Assembly: GCF_004339745.1 (NCBI RefSeq) | Contig: NZ_SMGP01000002.1 | Location: 1,612,001 to 1,676,000 of the forward strand | Length of the DNA stretch: 64,000 nt | Reading direction: 5' to 3' | Origin: Paraburkholderia sp. BL9I2N2 | GTDB taxonomy: Bacteria > Pseudomonadota > Gammaproteobacteria > Burkholderiales > Burkholderiaceae | Part shown: piece after piece, positions 55,458 through 63,931 of the stretch | Layout of the letters: each line of letters opens with the position of its first letter | How positions within the stretch are numbered: the stretch's first letter is position 1 | Translations under genes and position numbers: made by a program | The notes under the pieces: model-generated | The model's database searches: none | The model's input: only the letters and a program-made list of their open reading frames with translations | Told to the model about the DNA's origin: nothing

Positions 55458-55775
55458 ATGAAATCGCTCATTCAAGCTGTTGTTATCGCCGCTGTACTGG
55501 CCGCTCCTGTTGCTTCGTTTGCGCAGTCCAACCAGCCGGTGACCCGCGCTCAAGTGCGTGCCGAACTGATTCAACTCGAAAAGGCAGGCTATCAGCCCGG
55601 CCTCGCCGACCCGTACTACCCCGCCGACATCCAGGCCGCGGAAGCTCGCGTCGCTCGTGAGAACGGCACCGCACAGGCAGCGGAAAGTGGTTACGGTGGT
55701 GTGGTGAGTGGCGCCTCGCAAGCGGGCAGCCCGGTTCAAGCGAACGGCCCGAAGTCGATTTACTTCGGCAACTAA
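55458..55775 (+). CDS. DUF4148 secreted protein
   Basis: A 105-residue protein with a signal peptide (cleavage after ASFAQ, about 23). The DUF4148 core is VTRAQVRAELIQLEKAGYQP followed by DPYYPADIQAAEARVA. The C-terminal half is Gly/Ser-rich, ending KSIYFGN. GGAGG about 10 bases upstream of the ATG. The family is abundant in Burkholderia and its function is unknown. It appears to be monocistronic. Confidence 0.9.
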   Translation: MKSLIQAVVIAAVLAAPVASFAQSNQPVTRAQVRAELIQLEKAGYQPGLADPYYPADIQAAEARVARENGTAQAAESGYGGVVSGASQAGSPVQANGPKSIYFGN

Positions 55776-56119
55776 GCGGCGTCGCGCGGTAATCAAGCAG
55801 TAACCCGACCGTAACCAGCCATTCGGCGAGTCGAACTGCACTAGCGCCAAGTTCTGCGCGGCGATTGACCGCCTGGCGCACCAGTAACCGGTGCGCAATG
55901 ATTCAAAACGAACTGGCCCGCGACCGAGTATCCCCGATCGCGGGCCAGTGGTGTATTGGTTACCTCCGTCATCGGGCTCCCGATGGCTTCGCCTGGACCC
56001 TTCACGGTCCGGGCGCTTTTTATTGGCGCCTTGTTCGGCAGCGCCTTTGTCAGTATCGAAACGGCGCCCGCAATGGCGGACTACGTGCCGGTTTCAGATA
56101 GTGGGTCCGGTGACCCGCG
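55776..56119. other. Hairpin-rich intergenic region
   Basis: 344 bp with at least three hairpins: GCGCACC/GGTGCGC near 55876-55896, ACTGGCCCGCGA/TCGCGGGCCAGT at 55912-55949 (12 bp, perfect), and GGACC/GGTCC near 55996-56011, followed a few bases later by a T-run (56018-56022). Together these look like the transcription end of the DUF4148 gene or a structured RNA. A possible short ORF (55983) starts inside. Confidence 0.5.
55912..55949 (+). terminator. Long perfect hairpin after the DUF4148 gene
   Basis: 12-bp perfect stem with a 14-base loop, 137 bases after the DUF4148 stop. No T-run follows directly. It is counted as a probable 3'-end or stability structure. Confidence 0.5.
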
Positions 56120-56150
56120 TCAGTCGCGTGCGACCAGATCGCCCACTTGA
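55983..56150 (+). CDS. Possible very small secreted protein
   Basis: A 55-codon frame starting MASPGPFTVRALFIGALFGS, which reads like a signal peptide with cleavage at PAMA-DY and a mature part of only about 23 residues. There is no good ribosome site, and the start lies in a hairpin-rich stretch. It overlaps the 3' end of the minus-strand gene 56120-56368 by 31 bases. It is kept only as a possibility. Confidence 0.3.
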   Translation: MASPGPFTVRALFIGALFGSAFVSIETAPAMADYVPVSDSGSGDPRQSRATRSPT

Positions 56151-56368
56151 CCGCGCCCGGTGACGAGACAGCTCGAGAGGAAATTCTCGCCCTGACTGCT
56201 GGCCCCGATGTCTCCAAAGCCTTTTTTCAGCGCGTTCGATTTGACCAGCTCAGCCCCCTGGTGACACGTTATTGTCCCCATCTCTCCCGCTTGCGCACGC
56301 ATCAGCGCCCTATCTGCCATCAGATAACCTAGCAACAGCACTACGGCAATATTGAACGCTTGTCTCAT
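56120..56368 (-). CDS. Small exported or membrane-anchored hypothetical protein
   Basis: An 82-residue protein. The N-terminus MRQAFNIAVVLLLGYLMADR is a membrane anchor or signal, and the mature part holds two cysteines (TITCHQGAE and LSSCLVTGRG) about 35 residues apart that could form a disulfide. The start is well supported by GAGGAGG about 7 bases before the ATG. No family is recognised. It stands alone, 205 bases from the synthase gene. Confidence 0.65.
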   Translation of the reverse strand: MRQAFNIAVVLLLGYLMADRALMRAQAGEMGTITCHQGAELVKSNALKKGFGDIGASSQGENFLSSCLVTGRGQVGDLVARD

Positions 56369-56572
56369 GGTTCGCCTCCTCTTTTGAAGAGACTAACGCG
56401 AACCATGGATACACGGTCCTAGGGGTTTCCCGATCGATGGCTATTCCATGATGCAGATTAAATCAGGTCACGCTTTCACGCAGTCCGTTATGCGGCGTGG
56501 CTCGATCCGGTCTTGCCCGTAGAAAATGGAACTCCTGAATGCTTCGCTGACACAGCGCGTGTTCCATCATCC

Positions 56573-57619
56573 TCACATCCGGGCTTCGATCTGCCTGATT
56601 CGCTGTTCGATGGCATTGCGCACCAGCGCATTCGAAGGCACCAGCAACAGCGACGACGCGATGATCTGATACACCCTATTGCGTCGCACCTTGGACACTT
56701 TCTGCGGATCGAGCCAGGCGCTGTTGTCCGCGAGCAGGATCAACGTCTCGAGACCGATCAGAATCGGCCACAAACATGCGAGCCGCAAACGCACGGAAAA
56801 CGCGGGAATCGCTAGCGTGTAATCGAGGGCTTCGCGGAAATGATCGAGTGTCTTGCGCAGAAGTTCGACCATCAGCGGCCGGGCACGCACCGAATTCGCC
56901 GGCAGCAGCAGATCCTGCGCGCTTAGGCCATATTGGTCGAGCAGGGTCTGCGGCAAATAACAACGGCCGATTCGCAAATCCTTGCCGCAATCGCGCAACA
57001 CGTTGGTCATTTGCAGCGCCTTGCCGAACCGCACGCCGCGCCGTGCCATCGTCTCGGACCGCTCCTTCAGCGTGCCTGGCATGTGCGCGTAGGTCATGGT
57101 GGTCCAGAATTCGCCGACGCAGCCCGCCACCAGATACGTATAGCGGTCGAGTTCGTCGTATTCGCGCAGCGACGCGATCTGACCGGAACGTTCGTCGGGG
57201 AAGGTGCGAAGATCGAACTCCATGCCTTCGGTCAGCGTCGAGACGATCTCGCGCACGGCCTTGCGATCCGATTCGCTCAGCTGCGACAACACATCGAGCG
57301 CAGGGCCGAGCGATTCGAGCAGCACTTTCTCGTCCGACTGGATCTGCTGCCCCGCCACTTCGGCGGCCATGCGCTGGAACAACGCGCCGTCGTCGGTTGC
57401 GCCATTCACCTGAGCACGCAGCGACAACAGCAAGGCGAGTCGTTGTTCCGGCGAGATCAGCGAGGTGTCCGCAATCGTATCGGCCGCGCGTGCCAGCAGG
57501 TAGGCGAGTCCGATCGGATCGCGCATCCCGACGGGCAGCACGCGCAAGGTGAGATAGAAGGAACGTGAAACGCCTTTCAGGAGCGGGCCAAGAAGGAAGG
57601 CCCGGGTCGGATTCGGCAT
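56573..57619 (-). CDS. Squalene/phytoene-synthase-family protein
   Basis: A 348-residue head-to-head prenyltransferase-like enzyme. Both Asp-rich Mg-diphosphate sites are present: ARAADTIADTS (DTIAD) near residue 50 and NVLRDCGKDLRIGRCYLP (DCGKD) near 205. TYLVAGCVGEFWTTM precedes the second. A hydrophobic C-terminal helix (LACLWPILIGLETLILLA) may anchor it to the membrane, as in squalene synthases. The likely reaction is condensation of two farnesyl or geranylgeranyl diphosphates; the product is not decidable. No hopanoid or carotenoid genes are adjacent. The start is at 57619 or 57658. Confidence 0.82.
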   Translation of the reverse strand: MPNPTRAFLLGPLLKGVSRSFYLTLRVLPVGMRDPIGLAYLLARAADTIADTSLISPEQRLALLLSLRAQVNGATDDGALFQRMAAEVAGQQIQSDEKVLLESLGPALDVLSQLSESDRKAVREIVSTLTEGMEFDLRTFPDERSGQIASLREYDELDRYTYLVAGCVGEFWTTMTYAHMPGTLKERSETMARRGVRFGKALQMTNVLRDCGKDLRIGRCYLPQTLLDQYGLSAQDLLLPANSVRARPLMVELLRKTLDHFREALDYTLAIPAFSVRLRLACLWPILIGLETLILLADNSAWLDPQKVSKVRRNRVYQIIASSLLLVPSNALVRNAIEQRIRQIEARM

Positions 57620-57738
57620 GGATGGGATCAGGTCGGTATTGGGCAAAAAAACAGGCAAAAATCAGGCGCTGCCGAATTGTATACGGCGAAGCGCCTCTGC
57701 CGTGCGCAGTGGACCTGCACTGCTACCCACCAACGCTT

Positions 57739-58623
57739 TTAGGTGTCGTTCTGAAGCCCCAGCAGGCCGATCGCGTTCTGCTTGAGAATCAAAGGCTGCA
57801 CCTCTTCCCTGAAACCGACCTGCCTGAAATCCTCCAGCCAGCGGTCCGGCTGGATCAGCGGAAAATCCGAACCGAACAGCATCTTGCGCTTGAGCACCGT
57901 ATTTGCGTGGCGGATCAACTCGGGCGAGAAATATTTCGGCGACCAGCCAGACAGGTCGATATAGACGTTGGGCTTATGCAATGCGATCGACAACGCCTGC
58001 TCCTGCCACGGCCACGACGGATGCGCGATCACGATGTTCATATCGGGGAAATCCGCCGCGACGTCGTCGAGATGAATCGGCTCCGAATATTTCAGGCGCA
58101 GTCCGCCGCCGCCTCGCATGCCTGACCCCATGCCGGAATGGCCGCTGTGAAAAACCGCCGTGAGCCGGTGTTCGGCGATCAGTTCGTAGAGCGGATAAGC
58201 AAGCCGGTCGTTGGCGAAAAAGGCTTGCATCGTGGGATGAAACTTGAAACCGCGCACACCGTATTCCTCGATCAGCTTGCGCGCCTCACGGACTCCCATC
58301 TTGCCCTTGTGCGGATCGATACTCGCGAAGGCAATCATGATGTCGCTGTTTTTCTGCGCGAATTCGGCGATCTCCTCGTTTGGGATGCGCGGCCGTCCGA
58401 GGTTCGCTTCACAGTCCACGGTGAACATCACGAAGCCGATCTTGCGCTCGCGATAGTGTTCGATGGTCTCGGGAATCGTCGGCCGCCGGCCGAGTTTCAG
58501 CACGGTGCCGAAGTACTTGTCGGCGGCATCGTCGAATTCCTTGCCGAACAGATCCGGCGGCTGGCAGCACGAAACTTCCGCGTGCACGTGAGTGTCGATT
58601 GCGACGAGTTGGTCGAGATTCAT
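57739..58623 (-). CDS. Amidohydrolase_2-family protein
   Basis: A 294-residue TIM-barrel metal enzyme of the ACMSD/amidohydrolase_2 group. Metal-site residues are visible: AIDTHVHAE (H-x-H) at the N-terminus, GFKFHPTMQ, AVFHSGHSG, IVIAHPSWPW and the Asp of LFGSDFPLI. Members act as hydrolases or as non-oxidative decarboxylases of aromatic acids. It follows fcs by 34 bp, so it is probably part of the ferulate operon and may work on a related aromatic acid. That link is from position alone. Confidence 0.85.
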   Translation of the reverse strand: MNLDQLVAIDTHVHAEVSCCQPPDLFGKEFDDAADKYFGTVLKLGRRPTIPETIEHYRERKIGFVMFTVDCEANLGRPRIPNEEIAEFAQKNSDIMIAFASIDPHKGKMGVREARKLIEEYGVRGFKFHPTMQAFFANDRLAYPLYELIAEHRLTAVFHSGHSGMGSGMRGGGGLRLKYSEPIHLDDVAADFPDMNIVIAHPSWPWQEQALSIALHKPNVYIDLSGWSPKYFSPELIRHANTVLKRKMLFGSDFPLIQPDRWLEDFRQVGFREEVQPLILKQNAIGLLGLQNDT

Positions 58624-58657
58624 CTAGCCTTTCCTGTCTGATCCTGCGGCGCACGCG

Positions 58658-60559
58658 TCACGTCGCGCCGCATGCACTCGCGACGATCACGGCCGGATCG
58701 CGCTGTGCCGCGTCATACATCGCCTCGACGAGCGCGGCGCGATGCGTCAACACCGCGCGTTGATTGATCGAGCCTTTGTCCGTGATCTCACCGAGATCGA
58801 GCGACGGCGCGACGTCCATGAGCCGCAGCCGCGCAATGGTGGTCGCGCCGCCCGTGGCACCGCGATTGAGCGTGTCGAGCAGAGCCGCGAAGTGCGCGCG
58901 CACGGTGGGTGCTTCGACCACCTCTTGCGCGCTCGCCGAAACGGGCAAACGAGCCAGCCGCTTGCAATCGTCGAGACGTGGGAAGACCAGCAGCCCCACA
59001 TCGTCGCGATTCATGCCGGCGACCACCACGTCCTGCACATACGGTGCGCCTTCAGAAATCACGCGCGCCCGCATCGGGCCGACGCTCACGAAAGTGCCCG
59101 AGCTCAGCTTGAAGTCCTCGGCAATGCGCCCATCGAACAACAGCCCAAGTTCCGGCTGCGCCATGTCGACAAAGCGCAGTGCGTCGCCGCTGCGGAAGTA
59201 GCCTTCTTCGTCGAAGACGTTCTCCAACTCGGCCGCATCGGCGCGCCAGTACCCGGCCATGACGTGCGGCCCGCGATAACGCGCCTCGAGCTTGTCGCCG
59301 ACCAGCGCTAGTTTGACTTCGCAACCGTGCGCGGGCAGGCCCACATAGCCCGCGCGCATGATCGGCCCCGTGGTGAACAGACACGACGGCGACGTCTCCG
59401 TCATACCAAGTCCGGCCATGATGCGTATCCGCTCGCCGCAATACGTTTCAGTGACGCGTTCGAGCCTGTCCCACGCCGCTTGCGACAAGCCGGCACCGGA
59501 GAAGAAATACACCTTCACGCGCGAGAAAAAAGTCTCGCGCAATTGCTCGTCGCGCTCCAGCGCGATCGCCAGTTCCTCCCAACCCTTCGGCACATTGAAG
59601 TAGATAGTCGGGGCGATCTCGCGCAGATTGCGCAGCGTTTCCTCGAACTTGCCGTTGACCGGTTTGCCGTCGTCGATATAGAGCGTGCCGCCGTTGTAGA
59701 GCGCGATGCCCACGTTATGGCTGCCGCCGAACGTGTGATTCCACGGCAGCCAGTCGACCAGCACCGGTGGCTCCGTCGCGAACTCGGGGAACGTTTCGAG
59801 CAGCATCTGCTGGTTGCTGCATAGCATGCGGTGGGTGGTCGGCACCGCTTTCGGCAGTTTGGTCGAACCCGAGGTGAAAAGGAATTTGGCGATCGCGTCG
59901 GGGCTCATCGTGGCGTGCACGGAATCGACGGTAGTGGGCGTTGTGTTCAGCAGGTCGCCGAACGAAGTCAAGCTACGCGCGGTCCGCTGTTCTCGTGGCA
60001 AGTTGACGGCAATTACTTCGACATCGGCCGGCACGACCGCCTCGATTGCCTTGGCGAACGTATCGTAGCTGCTTGCAAACACGAGACCTGGCGTCAGCAG
60101 GTCGATCGTATGGCGCAACTTGCCGAAGTCGCCGGAAGCAAGCGCATAGGCCGGCGAAATCGCGGCATAGGGAACGCCGGCCCACATTGCGCCGAGCGCA
60201 ATTTGCAGATGTTCGAGATCGTTGCCCGACAGAATCACGATGGGCCGTTCAGCGGAAAGATCGCGCGCGAGCAGCGCCTGGCCGATTGCGCGAGCGCTTT
60301 GCAACGCCTTTGCGTAGCTCAGGCCGATCCATTGACCGTGGGTGCCGCGACGCGCCGCGAGCCATCGGTCGGGATGCGCTTGCGCACCGCTCGCGAGCCG
60401 TTCCGTCATACGTTGCGGATGCTCGCCGAGCGGTTCTGCCGCGCGCAGATACCACGTGTCGCCCTGGCGCTGCGTGTGCAATGATGAAGCGCCGATCGTC
60501 GTCGCCCGGTAGCGCTTCGGCGCACCGGGGGTATTCGGTTGTATCGGCTCGGAATGCAA
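58658..60559 (-). CDS. fcs: Feruloyl-CoA synthase
   Basis: ATP-dependent activation of ferulate (and related hydroxycinnamates) to the CoA thioester. A 633-residue ANL-superfamily ligase: phosphate loop LFTSGSTKLPKAVPTTH near residue 220, VDWLPWNHTFGGSHNVG (typical of feruloyl-CoA synthases), MAGLGMTETSP and FDGRIAEDFKLSSG, where the usual K-L-R-G hinge is altered as in this subgroup. A TTG start at 60559 is proposed, because AGGAGA lies just upstream; the frame to 60646 adds a leader running back towards vdh. It is third in the ech-vdh-fcs order. Confidence 0.9.
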   Translation of the reverse strand: MHSEPIQPNTPGAPKRYRATTIGASSLHTQRQGDTWYLRAAEPLGEHPQRMTERLASGAQAHPDRWLAARRGTHGQWIGLSYAKALQSARAIGQALLARDLSAERPIVILSGNDLEHLQIALGAMWAGVPYAAISPAYALASGDFGKLRHTIDLLTPGLVFASSYDTFAKAIEAVVPADVEVIAVNLPREQRTARSLTSFGDLLNTTPTTVDSVHATMSPDAIAKFLFTSGSTKLPKAVPTTHRMLCSNQQMLLETFPEFATEPPVLVDWLPWNHTFGGSHNVGIALYNGGTLYIDDGKPVNGKFEETLRNLREIAPTIYFNVPKGWEELAIALERDEQLRETFFSRVKVYFFSGAGLSQAAWDRLERVTETYCGERIRIMAGLGMTETSPSCLFTTGPIMRAGYVGLPAHGCEVKLALVGDKLEARYRGPHVMAGYWRADAAELENVFDEEGYFRSGDALRFVDMAQPELGLLFDGRIAEDFKLSSGTFVSVGPMRARVISEGAPYVQDVVVAGMNRDDVGLLVFPRLDDCKRLARLPVSASAQEVVEAPTVRAHFAALLDTLNRGATGGATTIARLRLMDVAPSLDLGEITDKGSINQRAVLTHRAALVEAMYDAAQRDPAVIVASACGAT

Positions 60560-60603
60560 AGCCTGTCTCCTATCGATCAGAATGAAAATCGCGATCGCAA
60601 CGA

Positions 60604-62055
60604 TCAAATCGGATAGTGCCGCGGTCCGGTTTGAATCGTGATCCAACGCAGATCCGTGAACTCGGCAATCGACGCCTTGCTGCCGAATCGCCCGTAGCCG
60701 CTCTTCTTCACGCCGCCGAACGGCATCTGCGCTTCATCGTGCACGGTCGGACCGTTGATATGGCAGATGCCCGATTCAATGCGCTTCCCGACGTTCAACG
60801 CGCGCGACACATCGCGACTGAATACCGCGGCTGAGAGTCCATATTCGCTGTCGTTGGCGATTCGAATCGCTTCTTCGTCGCCGTCCACGCGTTGCACCGT
60901 CACCACCGGCCCGAACGATTCTTCCGCATACAGCTTCATTGCAGGCGTAATGCCGTCGACAATCACCGGTTGCATCACAGCGCCTTCGACCGTGCAGCCG
61001 ACCGGCAACCGCGCGCCCTTCTCATGCGCGTCTTCGATCAACGCCTCGATGCGCCGCGCGGCAGCCGCGCTTTCGAGCACACCGAGTACGGAATCGGCAG
61101 CGGCCGGGTCGCCGGCTTTCAGGCTTCGCGCTTTCGCCGCGAGTTTCTCCACCAGCGCATCCGCAATTTTCCGGTCGACGATCACGCGCTCCGTCGACAT
61201 GCAAATCTGCCCCTGGTTGAAAAACGCGCCGAACGCGATGCCTGCGACGGCCGCATCCAGATCGGCATCGTCGAGCACCACGACCGGGGCCTTGCCGCCG
61301 AGTTCGAGCAACGCCGGCTTCAGATGCAGCGCCGCATGCTGCGCGACGATGCGCCCCACTCGCGTCGAACCGGTGAAATTCACCCGACGTACCGCCGGAT
61401 GCGCAATCAGCCGCTCCACGATCGCCGGCGCGTCTTCGGCGGAATGTGTGATCACGTTGACGACGCCATCGCCGAGCCCGGCTTCCTGCAGCACGCTGCC
61501 GATCAACCGATGCACGCCCGGACAACCTTCGGACGCCTTGAGCACGACCGTGTTGCCGCACGCGAGCGGCATCGCAATGGCCCGCGTGCCGAGAATCACC
61601 GGCGCGTTCCACGGCGCCATGCCGAGCACCACGCCGCATGGCTGGCGCACCGCCATCGCGAGACTGCCTGGCACATCGGACGGAATCACGTCGCCGTCGA
61701 TCTGCGTGGTCATGGCCGCGGCTTCGCGCAGCATGTTGGCGGCCAGCATAACGTTGAAGCCGTACCAGTTCGGCATCGCGCCCGTTTCGGCGACGCCGGT
61801 TTCGATGAACTGCGCGGTGCGGGCGTCCATCAGATCCGCTGCCGCCAGCAAACGCTTGCGACGCTCGGTCGGTGCCAGCGCCGACCAGGCCGGAAAGGCC
61901 TGCGCGGCCGCTTCAACCGCGGCGTCGGCATCGGCCAGCGTGGCCGCCGCCGCACGCGAAGCAGCCTGGCCGCTCGCGGGATTGATCCGCTCGAACGTCT
62001 TGCCGTCCGATGCGCCGCGGCTTTCGCCGCCAATCAACAAAGTCACTTCATGCAT
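60604..62055 (-). CDS. vdh: Vanillin dehydrogenase-like aldehyde dehydrogenase
   Basis: NAD(P)-dependent oxidation of vanillin to vanillate. A 483-residue ALDH: VLGMAPWNAPVILGTRAIA near residue 145 (with the catalytic Asn), VNFTGSTRVGRIV for the cofactor loop, LLELGGKAPVVV (general base Glu) and the nucleophile in FFNQGQICMSTERV (Cys). All key residues are present. The pathway context (between ech and fcs) supports vanillin over other aldehydes; a salicylaldehyde-type dehydrogenase is the alternative by sequence alone. Confidence 0.88.
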   Translation of the reverse strand: MHEVTLLIGGESRGASDGKTFERINPASGQAASRAAAATLADADAAVEAAAQAFPAWSALAPTERRKRLLAAADLMDARTAQFIETGVAETGAMPNWYGFNVMLAANMLREAAAMTTQIDGDVIPSDVPGSLAMAVRQPCGVVLGMAPWNAPVILGTRAIAMPLACGNTVVLKASEGCPGVHRLIGSVLQEAGLGDGVVNVITHSAEDAPAIVERLIAHPAVRRVNFTGSTRVGRIVAQHAALHLKPALLELGGKAPVVVLDDADLDAAVAGIAFGAFFNQGQICMSTERVIVDRKIADALVEKLAAKARSLKAGDPAAADSVLGVLESAAAARRIEALIEDAHEKGARLPVGCTVEGAVMQPVIVDGITPAMKLYAEESFGPVVTVQRVDGDEEAIRIANDSEYGLSAAVFSRDVSRALNVGKRIESGICHINGPTVHDEAQMPFGGVKKSGYGRFGSKASIAEFTDLRWITIQTGPRHYPI

Positions 62056-62136
62056 GTCCGTCGTCTCCTCGCTGTCTCTCTCGCTGCATCACTCACCGTA
62101 GTCTGCGTGAACCGAAGTCCACACCGATGCGACCGA

Positions 62137-62964
62137 TTAGCGCTTGTACGTTTGCAGACCGGGCTTGATCGCCTTGTCGTCGAGGAACTGCTTGAGGCCC
62201 TGTTCGCGGCCGCCTTCGGGATCGCGCAGTTGCGCCTGATCGAGCTTGGCGTACAGATAGTCTTCATTCTGATCCCACGTCAGTTCGCGGCAACGCTTGA
62301 AACCCTGCTTGGCGGCGCGCAACACCACCGGATTCTTCTCGAGCAGTTTGCCGGCGAGCGCACGCGTAGCTTCGCGCAACTCGGCGCGCGGCACGCTCTT
62401 GTTGACGAGGCCCATCTGCGCCGCTTCCTGCCCGGTGAACGTCTCGCCCGTCATGATGTAATACAGCGCCTGACGATGCCCGACGGTATCGGCCATTGCT
62501 TTGCTCACCAGGTTGCCCGGCGGAATGCCCCAGTTGATTTCGGAGAGGCCGAACACGGCTTCGTCGGCGGCAATCGCGAGGTCGCACGCCACCAGCGGCG
62601 AGAATCCGCCACCGAAGCACCAGCCATTGACCATCGCGATGGTCGGCTTCGCGTACATGCGCAGCAGTTGCCATTGCCACCGGCACGCGTCGCGGCGAAT
62701 CTTTTCCTGCAGGATTTCAGGGCCCGCGTCGACTTCGCGGAAATATTCCTTCAGGTCCATGCCGGCAGTCCACGCGTCGCCTTCGCCGGTGAGTACCAGA
62801 ACCTGGGCTTCCGCGTCCAGCTCAACGGCTTCGAGCACCTCGATCATTTCCTTGTTCAGCGTGGGGCTCATCGCGTTGCGCTTCTCAGGTCGATTGAACG
62901 AGACCCATGCGATTCCTTCCACGACATCGACCTTGACGGTATTCCAACGGCCTTCATAACTCAT
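62137..62964 (-). CDS. ech: Hydroxycinnamoyl-CoA hydratase-lyase (feruloyl-CoA to vanillin)
   Basis: A crotonase-fold enzyme that hydrates feruloyl-CoA and cleaves it to vanillin and acetyl-CoA. 275 residues: WVSFNRPEKRNAMSPTL, GEGDAWTAGMDLKEYF for the first oxyanion element, VNGWCFGGGFSPLVACDLAI for the second, and AVFGLSEINWGIPPG with the catalytic Glu as in HCHL. The MSYEGRW start at 62964 matches family length; 16 extra upstream codons in the open frame are rejected. It is the first gene of the operon, 50 bases from a palindromic operator. Confidence 0.92.
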   Translation of the reverse strand: MSYEGRWNTVKVDVVEGIAWVSFNRPEKRNAMSPTLNKEMIEVLEAVELDAEAQVLVLTGEGDAWTAGMDLKEYFREVDAGPEILQEKIRRDACRWQWQLLRMYAKPTIAMVNGWCFGGGFSPLVACDLAIAADEAVFGLSEINWGIPPGNLVSKAMADTVGHRQALYYIMTGETFTGQEAAQMGLVNKSVPRAELREATRALAGKLLEKNPVVLRAAKQGFKRCRELTWDQNEDYLYAKLDQAQLRDPEGGREQGLKQFLDDKAIKPGLQTYKR

Positions 62965-63015
62965 CTGCTTTCTCCGTGAACGTTGGCCGCGACCGCGGCC
63001 TGATGAACACATTTA

Positions 63016-63034
63016 ATATCAGGCTGCCTGATAT
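63016..63034 (-). promoter_or_regulatory. Palindromic operator of the ferulate operon
   Basis: Perfect palindrome ATATCAGG-CTG-CCTGATAT, in the interval between ech (minus) and the MarR gene (plus). It is flanked by TTTA on one side and GTAAA on the other. The site is typical in size for a MarR dimer. Confidence 0.75.
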
Positions 63035-63131
63035 GTAAAGTGGAAAATCGCCCGCTCGGTGCAAACCCCTAGCGGCGGAATTTCCGTCGAGGCGCGCTAA
63101 GATACGGGATAGACCGAACCTTCTGCCCACG

Positions 63132-63602
63132 ATGAGCAAAAATCAAAACTCGCCTGCCGAGCCGACCGCCACACGCACTCGCCGTTCCAGCCTGCGCCTG
63201 ACCTATGTGATCGGCAGTCTCGACCGCATCCTGCGGCGCCGTATGACCGAAGCGCTCGCGCCGCTCGGCCTGACGCTCGCGCAATTCACCGCGCTTTCCG
63301 TGCTCGAAGCCAAAGGGCAAGCATCCAACGCACAGGTCGCCGAGCGTTCCTTCATCACGCCGCAGTCGGCCAATGAGGTGATGAATGCGATGGCAAGCCG
63401 CAACTGGGTAAGCCGCGAACCGGACCCGACGCACGGCCGCATCGTGCTGCTGCGACTGACGGACGAAGGGCGCGCCGTGTTACGCGAATGCGAGCAGGCC
63501 GTCAAGGCCATCGAGAAGCAGATGATGGAAGGCATCGAACTCGACGCCGCCGGCGCGGTGCAGACCCACCTCGAAACTTTCGTTCGTAATCTGCGCGGCT
63601 AG
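63132..63602 (+). CDS. MarR-family regulator of hydroxycinnamate catabolism
   Basis: A 156-residue MarR regulator. The winged helix spans GLTLAQFTALSVLEAKG, NAQVAERSFITPQSANEVM (recognition helix) and WVSREPDPTHGRIVLLRLTD (wing). N- and C-terminal helices form the dimer interface. It is divergent from ech and separated by a palindrome, as in the FerC/CouR type, where the acyl-CoA product releases the repressor. Assignment to ferulate control is from this context. Confidence 0.88.
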   Translation: MSKNQNSPAEPTATRTRRSSLRLTYVIGSLDRILRRRMTEALAPLGLTLAQFTALSVLEAKGQASNAQVAERSFITPQSANEVMNAMASRNWVSREPDPTHGRIVLLRLTDEGRAVLRECEQAVKAIEKQMMEGIELDAAGAVQTHLETFVRNLRG

Positions 63603-63931
63603 ATCCGCTGGCCGCCTCGCCGAATTGCTAGGTGTTTTCACCGAACAATTTGCGCTTGTGTTATCAGCCTACCTGATATTAAATCCAGTCCACGATGCGG
63701 CGTGTGGAGACGCGCCGCATCGCCTCGAAGCAAATGCACCGTCGTCTGGCCATCGAAACGATGCGCCGCGCGCGGCGGTGATTGCTGCGCTGCTGCAGGG
63801 TATTCCATCGTGGCCTCGACGATGATCTGACGCCCGCTTGCCGAACCCGTCTGGCATGCAAGACGGCGACTCGGCATCTGCTGACTTCCAGCAAAACCGG
63901 AAAACCACGCCATTTAATAAGGATCACTAAC
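63603..63931. other. Intergenic region upstream of the truncated last gene
   Basis: 329 bp with a second palindromic operator (63661-63680) near its left end. The stretch right of it (63690-63900) shows no coding signal in either strand. A ribosome site (AAGGA, 63919-63923) lies at the right end. Confidence 0.5.
63661..63680 (+). promoter_or_regulatory. Second copy of the MarR-type operator
   Basis: ATCAG-CCTAC-CTGAT core extended as CCTGATATTAAAT, identical over 13 bases to one side of the ech operator read in the ech direction. It overlaps an AT-rich patch that could be the -10 of a plus-strand promoter. Confidence 0.65.
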
